Both the position numbers and the translations under genes were made by a program. The notes below the pieces were generated by a model that saw only the letters and a list, made by a program, of their open reading frames with translations, searched no databases and was not told the origin of the DNA. A stretch of DNA of 64,000 nucleotides, from positions 71,316-135,315 of the forward strand of contig JAJZBI010000009.1 in the NCBI GenBank assembly GCA_021798985.1, written 5' to 3'. Source of the stretch: Actinomycetes bacterium. GTDB lineage: Bacteria; Actinomycetota; Acidimicrobiia; Acidimicrobiales; Bog-793. Below, piece by piece: positions 7,925 to 15,910 of the stretch (position 1 is the stretch's first letter; every line of letters starts with the position of its first letter).

Positions 7925-9691
7925 ATGGACAAGATCGCCTCCGAGCTGTTGGTCGAGCGGCTGATCGACTGGGGAGTCGACACGGTCTTCGGGCTGCCCG
8001 GAGACGGGATCAACGGGATCATGGAGGGGCTCCGGCGCCAGGGTGAGCGCATCCGCTTCGTCCTCGTCCACCACGAGGAGGCCGCCGCCTTCATGGCGAC
8101 GGGGTACGCGAAATCGACCGGCCGCCTCGGGGTGTGCCTCGCGACGTCAGGCCCTGGCGGCATCCACCTCTTGAACGGGCTGTATGACGCGAAGCTCGAC
8201 CACGCCCCCGTGCTGGCGCTCACCGGCATGCAAGAGACCCAGCTGCTCGGCACCGGTTACCAGCAAGAGGTCCACCTCGACCGGCTGTTCAGCGACGTCG
8301 TCGAGTACTCGGCGATGGTCCTCACCCCAGCCCACCTCCCGACCCTCGTCGACCTCGCCGTGCGCCACGCGCTGGCGCGCCGGGGCGTCGCCCACCTCAC
8401 GATCCCCGTCGACCTGCAGACGGCGCCGGCCGACGAGGCGCCGCCAGGCGGCCCCGCCCCGGCGCGGGCCCCCGCCTCGGCCGCGGTCTTCCTCGCGGCC
8501 CCCAAGGTCCCCGATGCGGCCGAGCTGCGCCGTGGTGCCGAGGTGCTGAACGCCGGGGAGAAGGTCGTGATCCTGGCCGGCGCGGGCGCGCTCGGTGCGA
8601 GATCTGAGCTGCTGGCGGTCGCCGACTGGCTCGGCGCGCCCATCGTCAAGACCCTGCCGGGCAAGGCGGCGGTCCCCGACGACCACCCGCTCACCACGGG
8701 CGGCATCGGCCTGCTCGGCACCAAGGCCTCCGATGAGGCCATGCAGGGCGCCGACACCTTGCTCATGGTGGGGACGAACTTCCCCTACACCAAGTTCTTG
8801 CCCGAACCGGGCAAGGTCGAAGTGGTCCAGATCGAGTTGGACCCGACGCGCGCCGGGGCGCGGATCCCGACCGCCGTCCCGCTCATCGGCGCGGCCAAAG
8901 AGACGCTCGGCGCGCTCTTGCCGATGCTGTCTCGCAAGGAGAAGCGCAAGTTCCTCGCCGACGTCCAGTCCGCCATGGCAACGTGGCGGGCCAACATGGC
9001 GGCGCTCGGCGACGACGCTCGCAACCCGATCCAGCCCCAGCGCCTGATGGCGGTCATCGACCGGCTGGCGGCGAGTGACGCCATCTTGACCTCGGACTCG
9101 GGCACCATCGCCACCTGGGCGGCGCGGAACTTCACCGTCCGCGGCGAGCGGCAGTTCTACCTCTCGGGGAATCTCGCCACCATGGCGCCGGGCATGCCCT
9201 ATGCGATCGGGATGCAGGTCGCCCACCCGGGCCGCCAATGCATCGCCTTCGTCGGCGACGGGGGCTTTTCGATGCTGATGGCCGAGGTCCTCACCGCGGT
9301 CGGCCACGACCTGCCGATCAAGGTCTTCATCTGCAACAACGGTGCGCTCGCCCAGATCCTCTGGGAGCAGATGGTGCTCGGCTATCCCGAGTTCGGCGTG
9401 CGTGAGCCGGTGGTCGGCGAGTTCGCCAGCTTCGCCTCGGCCAACGGCGCCCTCGGCCTCCGCGTCGAGAAGCAGGAGGCGCTGGAGGAGGCCGTGCGCT
9501 CGGCGCTCGCCCACCCCGGCGTCGCAGTCGTCGACGTCCTCGTCAACCCTGATGAGCCACCGATGCCCGCATCGGTCAGCTACGAGCAGGCCAAGGGCTT
9601 CGCCCACGCCTTCTTGCGCGGCCAGCCGCGGCGCTCGACGATCGCGTCGACGCTGTTTCGCGATCGCCTCACGATGCTGCGCGGCGACTGA
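7925..9691 (+). CDS. poxB: ThDP-dependent pyruvate oxidase / pyruvate:quinone dehydrogenase-type enzyme
   Basis: A 588-residue enzyme of the acetolactate synthase/pyruvate oxidase superfamily. The N-terminal pyrimidine-binding domain has FGLPGDGINGIMEGL and the catalytic-type Glu in HHEEAAAFMATGYA. The central FAD-type domain covers about residues 195-340. The C-terminal domain has the ThDP/Mg motif from GDGGFSML (residue 444) to FICNN. Overall it looks most like PoxB-type enzymes, which turn pyruvate to acetate with electrons to quinone. No typical C-terminal lipid-binding amphipathic helix is obvious, and another 2-keto acid substrate is possible. The ribosome site is AAGGAAGAGA. A hairpin and then a DJ-1 protein follow. 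Confidence 0.85.
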   Translation: MDKIASELLVERLIDWGVDTVFGLPGDGINGIMEGLRRQGERIRFVLVHHEEAAAFMATGYAKSTGRLGVCLATSGPGGIHLLNGLYDAKLDHAPVLALTGMQETQLLGTGYQQEVHLDRLFSDVVEYSAMVLTPAHLPTLVDLAVRHALARRGVAHLTIPVDLQTAPADEAPPGGPAPARAPASAAVFLAAPKVPDAAELRRGAEVLNAGEKVVILAGAGALGARSELLAVADWLGAPIVKTLPGKAAVPDDHPLTTGGIGLLGTKASDEAMQGADTLLMVGTNFPYTKFLPEPGKVEVVQIELDPTRAGARIPTAVPLIGAAKETLGALLPMLSRKEKRKFLADVQSAMATWRANMAALGDDARNPIQPQRLMAVIDRLAASDAILTSDSGTIATWAARNFTVRGERQFYLSGNLATMAPGMPYAIGMQVAHPGRQCIAFVGDGGFSMLMAEVLTAVGHDLPIKVFICNNGALAQILWEQMVLGYPEFGVREPVVGEFASFASANGALGLRVEKQEALEEAVRSALAHPGVAVVDVLVNPDEPPMPASVSYEQAKGFAHAFLRGQPRRSTIASTLFRDRLTMLRGD

Positions 9692-9702
9692 CCCGTCCCC
9701 CT

Positions 9703-9721
9703 CCCCGGCACCTCGCCGGGG
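9703..9721 (+). terminator. Hairpin between poxB-like and DJ-1 genes
   Basis: A perfect 7-bp stem CCCCGGC / GCCGGGG with a 5-base loop lies 11 bases after the poxB-like stop. No T-run follows, so it may be a weak terminator or an mRNA processing/stability element. Confidence 0.5.
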
Positions 9722-9764
9722 TGCACCGGCGCGCCACGCGCCCAAGCCCCCTGGAGAAGAACCC

Positions 9765-10343
9765 ATGTCAACCAAGTCCGACCGCCTGCAGGGCAAGAAG
9801 ATCGCCTTCCTCACCGCCAACGAGGGCGTCGAGCGGGTCGAGCTCGAGCGCCCCTGGGAGGCCGTCAAGGCCGCCGGCGCGACGCCCGAGCTGCTCGCCC
9901 CAAAGGAAGGGACGGTGCAGAGCTTCGATCACCTGGACAAATCCAGCACCTTCCCGGTCACCAAGACGACGACCTCGGCACGTGCCGAGGACTACGACGC
10001 CGTCGTGCTGCCGGGCGGCGTCGCCAACCCCGACCAGCTGCGCATGGACGACGCCGCCCTCGAGCTCGTTCGCCAGCTGCACGCCGCCGGCAAGCCAATC
10101 GGGGTGATCTGCCATGGCCCGTGGACGCTCGTCGAGGCGGCCCTCGTGCGCGACCGCACGCTCACGTCCTGGCCCAGCCTGCAGACCGACATCCGCAACG
10201 CCGGCGGCAACTGGGTCGACAAGGAGCTCGTCATCGACGACGGCCTCGTGTCGAGCAGAAAGCCCGACGACCTCGACGCGTTCTGCGAGGCCATCGTCGA
10301 GCGCTTCGCCGACGAGCGGCCCGCGCACCAGGGCGCGTCCTAG
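9765..10343 (+). CDS. DJ-1/PfpI family protein (type 1 glutamine amidotransferase-like)
   Basis: A 192-residue cytoplasmic protein of the PfpI/YhbO branch. The nucleophile elbow GVICHGPW places the reactive cysteine at residue 116, and VLPGGVANPDQLR is the neighbouring conserved loop. Members act as protein or nucleotide deglycases, holdases or proteases in stress; the exact activity is unresolved. ATG 9765 is preceded by GGAGAAGA. A second PfpI paralogue with the same CHGPW motif is at 47172. It probably shares a transcript with the poxB-like gene and ends just before a perfect GCAA-loop hairpin. Confidence 0.9.
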   Translation: MSTKSDRLQGKKIAFLTANEGVERVELERPWEAVKAAGATPELLAPKEGTVQSFDHLDKSSTFPVTKTTTSARAEDYDAVVLPGGVANPDQLRMDDAALELVRQLHAAGKPIGVICHGPWTLVEAALVRDRTLTSWPSLQTDIRNAGGNWVDKELVIDDGLVSSRKPDDLDAFCEAIVERFADERPAHQGAS

Positions 10344-10355
10344 TAGGTCCGCCGC

Positions 10356-10381
10356 CGGGCCGGGCGGCAACGCCCGGCCCG
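10356..10381. terminator. Perfect GCAA-tetraloop hairpin between convergent genes
   Basis: An 11-bp perfect stem CGGGCCGGGCG / CGCCCGGCCCG closes a GCAA tetraloop. It sits exactly between the DJ-1 stop (10343) and the stop of the small minus-strand gene (10382), so it can serve both directions. No T-run is present, as is common in high-G+C actinobacteria. Confidence 0.75.
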
Positions 10382-10537
10382 TCAGGCGGGCGGTTTGGGC
10401 GGCCGGTCCGCGCCGGCCCAGGACGCCGGGGCGTCGCTGGCGGGGAAGGACTGCTCGTCCTGCTCATCGGCGCGTGCGTCCTCGCGCTCGTGTTCGTCCG
10501 AGCGTGCCTGTGGTTCCTGCTCACGTGCGTCGGCCAT
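10382..10537 (-). CDS. Small acidic hydrophilic protein (SFPASD motif)
   Basis: A 51-residue protein. The first 30 residues are highly charged (Glu/Asp/Arg), followed by EQSFPASDAPASW and a Pro-rich end. The SFPASD-x-P-x-W signature recurs in many short bacterial proteins of unknown function. ATG 10537 is preceded by GAGAGGAAG at a good distance. No membrane segment. It lies between two minus-strand genes, 134 bases downstream of the radical SAM stop. Confidence 0.65.
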   Translation of the reverse strand: MADAREQEPQARSDEHEREDARADEQDEQSFPASDAPASWAGADRPPKPPA

Positions 10538-10671
10538 GGCGCTTCCTCTCCGCCGCACCGGCGCGCGGCTCTTCGGGCGCGTACCCGCTGCGCGCCGGGG
10601 TGACACCGCTGACCGACGCGCCCGAGGTCCCCCCGGCGCGTCCGGCGAGCTGGCGACCTCACCGCAGGTGA

Positions 10672-11697
10672 TCAAAACAGCGGCAGCTGCTCGAGCCGCG
10701 GTGGGCTCGGCGCTTGGCGGGGAGCCGGCGGCTGGCGGTGCCCGCTCCCCGGCGCGTCGCTGCCCGACGCGGCGAGCGCCCCGAGGCGTTGGCGGAGCGC
10801 ATGAGGCTGCTCGCTGCGGCGCCCGAAGCGCTCTCGGTGCAGGCCCAAGAGATCGGGGCGGTGCGCGGCGAGCCAGTCGAGGTAGTGCTCGCGCACCTTT
10901 GGCCGTAGGTGCAGCGGGATGACGTGGACCGACGTCGCCCCAGCGGCGCGGGCGGCCGAGACGACCCCGGCGATCTCCTCGTCGGCGTCCGAAAGCCCCG
11001 GGATCACCGGGGCGACGAGCACGCCGCAGGAGAGCCCGGCGGCCCGCAGGCGCGCCAGCGCGGCGAGCCGGCGTTGTGGCGGCGGCGCCCCCGGCTCGGT
11101 CAGCTGGGCGACGTCGCGGTCCAAGGTCCCAATCGACAACGCCAGGCGGACATCGCAGCGCGACGCCGCCCAGACCAAGAGCTCGAGGTCGCGCAGCACG
11201 AGCGTGGACTTGGTGAGGATGCTGAAGTCGTTGGCGGCGTCGCCGAGGGCCTGCACGATGCCCCGGGTGAGGTGGTAGCGGCCCTCGGCCAGCTGGTAGG
11301 GGTCGGTGTTCGTGCCCATGGCAACCGGCTCGCGACGCCATCGGCTGGAGGCCAGCTCAGCGCGCACGCGTTCGACTGCGTTGACCTTGACGACGATCTT
11401 GCGCTCGAAGTCCTCGCCGACGCCAAGCCCGAGGTAGGCGTGGGTCGGACGAGCGAAGCAGTAGCTGCAGGCGTGCGAGCAGCCCCGGTAGGCGTTGATG
11501 GTCCAGCCGAACGGTAGGCGCGAGCTCACCGGCACGCGGTTGAGGAGGCGGGCTGCCTCGACATGGATGAACTCGAGGCCGCGGTACTCGCCCACCCCCA
11601 CGTGGCGCTCCGGGGAAAAGCCAGGGAACAGGCGAGCCGTGTCCTCGTCTTGTGCGCTGAGGCGCCAGCGGAGCCCGTTCGGGCGGATCTCGGCCAC
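10672..11697 (-). CDS. Radical SAM protein, Rv2578c / PA0069 family
   Basis: A 341-residue protein with the 4Fe-4S/SAM motif Cys-x3-Cys-x2-Cys in YRGCSHACSYCFARPTH (C73, C77, C80), a middle barrel (GTNTDPYQLAEG, FSILTKSTLVLRD) and a C-terminal QLPLF-type tail. The family is distantly like spore photoproduct lyase, but its reaction is unknown. GTG 11697 fits the N terminus of homologues (MAEIRPNGLRW). A frame extension to 11934 is composition-poor and I reject it. A perfect LexA box lies 14 bases upstream of the start, so DNA-damage induction is likely. Confidence 0.88.
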   Translation of the reverse strand: MAEIRPNGLRWRLSAQDEDTARLFPGFSPERHVGVGEYRGLEFIHVEAARLLNRVPVSSRLPFGWTINAYRGCSHACSYCFARPTHAYLGLGVGEDFERKIVVKVNAVERVRAELASSRWRREPVAMGTNTDPYQLAEGRYHLTRGIVQALGDAANDFSILTKSTLVLRDLELLVWAASRCDVRLALSIGTLDRDVAQLTEPGAPPPQRRLAALARLRAAGLSCGVLVAPVIPGLSDADEEIAGVVSAARAAGATSVHVIPLHLRPKVREHYLDWLAAHRPDLLGLHRERFGRRSEQPHALRQRLGALAASGSDAPGSGHRQPPAPRQAPSPPRLEQLPLF

Positions 11698-11710
11698 GGA
11701 GTGAGCATAG

Positions 11711-11724
11711 CGAACATATGTTCG
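11711..11724 (-). promoter_or_regulatory. LexA (SOS) box
   Basis: CGAACATATGTTCG is a perfect 14-bp palindrome matching the Gram-positive/actinobacterial SOS consensus CGAAC-N4-GTTCG. It lies 14 bases before the GTG of the radical SAM gene, where bound LexA would cover the promoter. Confidence 0.85.
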
Positions 11725-11831
11725 TGCCGACGGCGCGCATCGAGCGGACGCTTGGCGAGCACGCCGGCGGCGGGCTGAGCTCGGCGCGGCCGCTGCCGGA
11801 GCCGTGGGACGGCGGGCTCGCTTTTGGAGCG

Positions 11832-12260
11832 TCAGTCCCCCCAACTCCGTCGAGTTGCTGGGAGTCGTTGAAGGGCTCGGGATTGGGCAGCGACGTGGAG
11901 TCTCGTACCGGGCGTGGCAGGGCGGGCGCGACACGCGGGGACACGCGTGGCCAGCTGGGTCGGATGCAGGCGGCTTTCGAGCCCGCTCCAGGCCTCGGCG
12001 AAACCAGCCTGGTTCACGCTGTAGTGCACCCAGCGCGCGTCGTGGGGATCGCGGTGCTCGTCGATCAAGCCCGCCTCACGGAGCTTGCGCAGATGGTGGG
12101 AGACGAGATTCTGCGGGAGCGCAAGCACCTCGGCAACTTCGCAGTTGCAGATCTCGCCTTCGATCACCAAGAGGAAGATGCTCCGACGCGTCGGGTCAGC
12201 GAGCAGCCGGAGGAGTGTGGCGGCCTGCGCTGAGACGTCGAGCGCGGCAAGCGAGGCCAT
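11832..12260 (-). CDS. ArsR/SmtB-family transcriptional repressor
   Basis: A 142-residue winged-helix regulator. The helix-turn-helix is the stretch NCEVAEVLALPQNLVSHHLRKL (residues 39-60), followed by the wing RDPHDARWVHYS. The Cys-x-Cys pair in GEICNCEV (C38, C40) sits where ArsR-type sensors carry their ELCVCDL metal/metalloid ligands, so a thiophilic ion such as As(III) or a heavy metal may be sensed (inference). The last 45 residues are Arg-rich and unlike the family. ATG 12260 was chosen; TTG 12269 overlaps the upstream stop as TTGA and is an alternative. It is the last gene of the TDT-CMD-ArsR operon. Confidence 0.85.
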   Translation of the reverse strand: MASLAALDVSAQAATLLRLLADPTRRSIFLLVIEGEICNCEVAEVLALPQNLVSHHLRKLREAGLIDEHRDPHDARWVHYSVNQAGFAEAWSGLESRLHPTQLATRVPACRARPATPGTRLHVAAQSRALQRLPATRRSWGD

Positions 12261-12265
12261 GTCGG

Positions 12266-12667
12266 TCAATCAGCCGTCGCCATGCTCGAAAGGACGCGCT
12301 GCTCGTCGATCAGATCGAAGAGCGGCTCGGCGTTGCCGAGGACCTGTGTCGCTTGGGCGAACCTGGCGATGTGGAACGCCTCGAGCAGTTTGGTGGCGGC
12401 AATCCTCTGGACCCGCGCCTTGTTCACCATGGCCGCGGTGCAGGCGTGATTCGACGTGGCGAGGGCGACCGCGAGGTAGATCAAGGTCCGGGTCTCCCCG
12501 TCCAGCGCACCTTGTCCTTGCGGCATCGCGAAACCACTCGAACGAGCGTGCTCGAGGACCACGCTGGGATCGGCACGTGCCGCCTTCTCGATCGCCGAGG
12601 GCAGCTGGCTCATGGCGCTGCGCATCTGCTCGATGATCTGCGATAGCTCAGGTAGCGCTTGGCTCAT
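12266..12667 (-). CDS. Carboxymuconolactone decarboxylase / AhpD-like protein
   Basis: A 133-residue all-helical protein with LDGETRTLIYLAVALATSNHAC followed by KARVQRIAATKLLEAFHIARFA, the CMD/AhpD pattern. The usual redox pair Cys-x2-Cys of AhpD is absent; only a single Cys lies in that helix. A peroxidase-reductant role is therefore doubtful. ATG 12667 has a near-perfect ribosome site (AAGGAGG) and starts inside the 3' end of the transporter gene, a 20-base overlap. It ends with a TGA overlapping the possible TTG of ArsR. Function unknown. Confidence 0.75.
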   Translation of the reverse strand: MSQALPELSQIIEQMRSAMSQLPSAIEKAARADPSVVLEHARSSGFAMPQGQGALDGETRTLIYLAVALATSNHACTAAMVNKARVQRIAATKLLEAFHIARFAQATQVLGNAEPLFDLIDEQRVLSSMATAD

Positions 12668-13904
12668 TGGGTGCCTCCTTGGTACGACGAAGCATTGGCG
12701 GAAGAGCAGTGGGCTGGCCAAGTCGCCAGATCTCGCCGCTCTTCAGCGCGAGCAGCGTCCTCCCGACGACGACCAGCCAGAACAGGACCAACAGGACAAA
12801 GAGCACGGCACCAGCGTCCTCAAGGCCACTCAACCCCCAGGCCCGTGCCAGGGTTAAGGTGGCGACGCTGTAGGCGCCGAGCGGGAAGGTGAAACCCCAC
12901 CAGCCAATCCCGTAGGGAAACGGGCCGCGCCGCAGATAGTGAATCAACAGCACGATCGCGGCGATCAGCCACCAGGCACCAAATCCCCAAAGCGCGGTGG
13001 CGGTGAGGCGCGAGACCAGCTCGAGCGCCGCTGATGAGCGGCCAAATATCGGGGTGCCGACGGCCGCCACGCTCATGGCAGCGAGCGCTCCAACCCCGAT
13101 CGGCCCAAGGCCGATCCAGAGCGAGGGTGCGAGCCCGGCGTGGGGAAGTCGATGCACCACGAGGCGGTGGTGGAGCATGACGACGATGAGCAGGTAGAGG
13201 AACAACCCCATACCCCAAAAGGCGTAGGCGGTGAGCAGCAGTGCGCGCGCGGTCGCCGGTGAAGATCCGGGAATGAGCGGGGTCAACACCAGCGGCACGA
13301 TGATGTTGACAACTGGCGGGATGAACCACCCGCCGTTGACCGTCTCGAGTTCGAGTCCGGCGCCTAAGAACAAGACCTGTGCGAACAGAATGCTCATCAC
13401 GAGCGCGAGCGGAACGCCCACCCAGTCGAGACCAGCGACGATGCCGCGCACCGTCGCTGGGGCCATGACGGTCGGGCCCACGGCAGCCGCCGTGGCGGAG
13501 AGCACGAGGATCCCGCCGGGCAGCGTGCCGTAGAGCGCGCCCGCCACCGGGTCGCGCAGGTCGGCGAGCGCCGCATCGCGGTGGAGAACGAAGCGAGCGA
13601 GATAAGGCACGATGAGCACGGTGGCGAGCGCCGCCGCAACGACCGCCATCACCTGGGCGAAGACCCTTGCCGGTGACGCCAGCGCGCCGATGCCCCCAGG
13701 ATTGTGCGATGCCGCGATGGCGACGATGGCCGTTCCCATCACTGAGCCGAACCAGCCTGGATGAAAGCCACCAAGGCGCGAGAGGTCGGTCTGGCGGTGC
13801 GGGTCGGCGGTGGAGGGCCGCACCGGCGTGACGGAGGAGCCCGTTCGCGCACGCGCCTCGGAGTGAGGACGGCTGGTGTCATCTGCGTGCCATCGATGCG
13901 CCAT
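12648..13904 (-). CDS. TDT/SLAC1-family transporter (tellurite-resistance / dicarboxylate type)
   Basis: A 418-residue protein with about ten hydrophobic segments. The start RLGGFHPGWFGSVMGTAIVA is the SLAC1/TehA-type pore entry, and the end has FWLVVVGRTLLALKSGEIWR. The family includes anion channels, C4-dicarboxylate carriers and tellurite-resistance or sulfite exporters, so the ion is not defined. Coupling to an ArsR protein with a Cys-x-Cys site favours an oxyanion or metalloid stress role (inference). ATG 13904 was chosen; the 5' extension to 14171 is Arg-rich and unlike a transporter. The first 50 residues are hydrophilic. Confidence 0.83.
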   Translation of the reverse strand: MAHRWHADDTSRPHSEARARTGSSVTPVRPSTADPHRQTDLSRLGGFHPGWFGSVMGTAIVAIAASHNPGGIGALASPARVFAQVMAVVAAALATVLIVPYLARFVLHRDAALADLRDPVAGALYGTLPGGILVLSATAAAVGPTVMAPATVRGIVAGLDWVGVPLALVMSILFAQVLFLGAGLELETVNGGWFIPPVVNIIVPLVLTPLIPGSSPATARALLLTAYAFWGMGLFLYLLIVVMLHHRLVVHRLPHAGLAPSLWIGLGPIGVGALAAMSVAAVGTPIFGRSSAALELVSRLTATALWGFGAWWLIAAIVLLIHYLRRGPFPYGIGWWGFTFPLGAYSVATLTLARAWGLSGLEDAGAVLFVLLVLFWLVVVGRTLLALKSGEIWRLGQPTALPPMLRRTKEAPNEPSAT

Positions 13905-14314
13905 GGCCTGGCCTCGGTTCCACCGCGATTGAAACAATGACTGTTGAACGACCTCAACGTCGCGCTCCGAAGTCTCCGCAGCTAGGGGCCAAGGTCCCTT
14001 CGACCGACCGACGTCTGATCCTTGGCACGCTGCGGCGCGAAGCGGCACCGGCCGGCGCGAACCGCCGATCGCGCCGGTGCACGCTGGTGCATGGTCCAGA
14101 CGGACCGGCAGGTCGCGCTGCAGTTTCTTGGCCCGCCGGACCTCGTCGTTGCGGCGCCGCCCCCCGGGCAATGCTCAAGGACAATGTGGCGGGGCCGGCG
14201 GCACGGACGTGTTGAGCGCCGACGCGCCGACGATGGGCCAGGGACGCCCTCCGGGCGGCCAGCTGCGAGTGGAACCACGCGAACGACGGCCGGTCCTGGG
14301 ACGTGGCGGTGCAC
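13905..14314. other. Non-coding stretch upstream of the TDT operon
   Basis: No convincing gene is seen in these 410 bases. The left 50 bases are unusually AT-rich for the window and should hold the TDT operon promoter. The rest is probably the 3' flank of the broken nitronate monooxygenase gene. Confidence 0.5.
13928..13949 (-). promoter_or_regulatory. Candidate ArsR operator/promoter region
   Basis: The AT-rich ATTGAAACAATGACTGTTGAA segment just before the transporter start contains an AACA-N5-TGTT inverted repeat flanked by TTGAA direct repeats. ArsR-type regulators bind short AT-rich inverted repeats at their own operon promoter. The assignment rests on position and composition only. Confidence 0.3.
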
Positions 14315-15251
14315 TCACCAGCGGCGCAAGAGCGCCTCGGCCTCCCCGGCCATCTCGGAGATGACCGTCTCGGCGCTCGCCTCGAGCGACAAGGACCCTA
14401 CGCCCTGTCCGGCGTAGATGACCGCCGTGTCGAAATTGCCGCGTGCCCTCGCGTCCTCGAGCCGCTGAGGGGCGTCGCGCTGGCGGGCGAGGTCGTCCTC
14501 GTGGCCGTGCCAGACCGCCGTAAAGGCGTTGATGAGCACGCGGCCCCGGTACTCGGGCGGCCAGGCGAGCTGCTGGGCGATGTCGAACACGCTCGTCGAG
14601 ACGGTGTCGAGCTCGGTCGCGGCGATCAAGCGCTGGCGCGCGGCCGGGGGCGTGAGCGCCTCGCTGCAGGTGAGCAACGCCGTCCCCACCCAGGCGCCGC
14701 CGGCGCCGGCGGCGAGCGCGGCCGCGAGGCCGCGCGCCGTGCCGATCCCGCCCGCCGCGACCACGATCACCTCGTCGCCCACGGCATCGAGCACCCCTTG
14801 GAGGAGGGCGAGCGTGCCCACCCGGTCGTCTCCGTGCCCGCCACCCTCGCCGCCGCGAGCGACGATCACGTCGATCCCCGCGGCGGACGTCTCCGATTTG
14901 GGTGGCGACGGCGATGTCCGCAGCGCGCAGCGGCCCGAGCGCCGGGCGATAGTCACCAAAGCTCACCGACACGAGACGTGGCGCCGCGGCGATGACGGCG
15001 TCGAGCTGGTCGGGGTGGCGCGGGAGGTTCCAGGCCATCAGGCCGATACCGAACGGGTCGGTGCCATGGCGTGCTTGCCCGGCTGCCTCCGTGATCCATT
15101 GCGGAGTGGCGGCGGCGCCCACGCCGATCATGCCGAGGCCGCCGGCGGCCGAGACTGCTGCGCAAAGGTCCCCTCCGGCGGCGCCGGCCATCGGGGCACC
15201 GATGATCGGGACGCGCAAGGAGAATCGATCAGTGAGCGTCGTCTGCAACAT
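14315..15251 (-). pseudogene. Nitronate monooxygenase (NPD family), frameshifted
   Basis: The N-terminal frame from ATG 15251 reads a normal FMN-barrel start (VPIIGAPMAGAAGGDLCAAV) through VATQIGDV. It then changes frame near 14886 and continues as SAAGIDVIVARGGEGGGHG and VVAAGGIGTARGLAAAL to a stop at 14315. About seven residues normally found between the GDV and AGID segments are missing, so the lesion looks like a short deletion that is not a multiple of three. The two parts would add up to about 310 residues, close to family length. Either a real pseudogene or an assembly/base-calling error. Confidence 0.8.
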
Positions 15252-15343
15252 CGCTCCCTCCGCCGAGCTCGAGCGGGCCGTCCCAGGCTATGACGGGGTT
15301 TCGTCGCGCACGGGCGCCGGACGCGGCCTGCGACAATGAGCCG

Positions 15344-15910
15344 ATGCCGGATCCTGATCGGCGCGACGCGTCCAGCGCCGACTGCGTGCTCACGAAGCGG
15401 CTCGTCCTCTCGCCGATCGCCCACAGCGATGTCGAGGAGCTGTTCGAGATCTTCAGCGACCCCGCGGGTTGGTGGTACGACCCGGCGAGCCGCCACACCT
15501 GCCGAGCGACGACGCAGTCCTTCATCGCCCGCGCCGCCAAGCGCTGGGCGGAGCACGGCCTCTCCTACTGGACCGCCCGTGCCCGCGACGGGGGTGGCGT
15601 GCTCGGCGTCGGCGGCGCGCAGCGCCATCGCAGCGGCGCCTGGAACCTCAGCTGGCGAATCGCCACGGCGCGCTGGGGCCGTGGCCTTGCCGGCGAGCTC
15701 GGCGCCGCCGCGATCGCGGCGGCGCGTGCGAGGGATCCTGACGTCGCCATGATCGCCTGGATCGCCCCGCAGAACGCGGCCTCGCGTCGGGTCGCCGAGC
15801 GTCTCGGCCTCCTGAGCCAGGGGCTGATGATCGACGCCAACGACGGCCAGGCTCGGCTCGCCTACAGCGATCGGCCGCTCAACTTCAGCACGGCGCGCCC
15901 AGCTCGCTGA
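15344..15910 (+). CDS. GNAT-family acetyltransferase (RimJ/RimL-like)
   Basis: A 188-residue enzyme of the ribosomal-protein-alanine acetyltransferase branch. It has the N-terminal LTKRLVLSPIAHSDVEELFEIFSD pattern (seen in parts), a middle GLAGELGAAAI acetyl-CoA loop and the typical ending IAPQNAASRRVAERLGL. The usual R/Q-x2-G-x-G/A motif appears as RWGRGLAGE. ATG 15344 was chosen; the in-frame extension upstream to 15290 lacks family similarity. It overlaps the convergent HAD-like gene by 26 bases. Confidence 0.85.
   Translation: MPDPDRRDASSADCVLTKRLVLSPIAHSDVEELFEIFSDPAGWWYDPASRHTCRATTQSFIARAAKRWAEHGLSYWTARARDGGGVLGVGGAQRHRSGAWNLSWRIATARWGRGLAGELGAAAIAAARARDPDVAMIAWIAPQNAASRRVAERLGLLSQGLMIDANDGQARLAYSDRPLNFSTARPAR

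Noticed and set aside
11698..11934. N-terminal extension of the radical SAM frame
   Set aside because: It would read through the LexA box and is low-complexity; GTG 11697 matches family starts.
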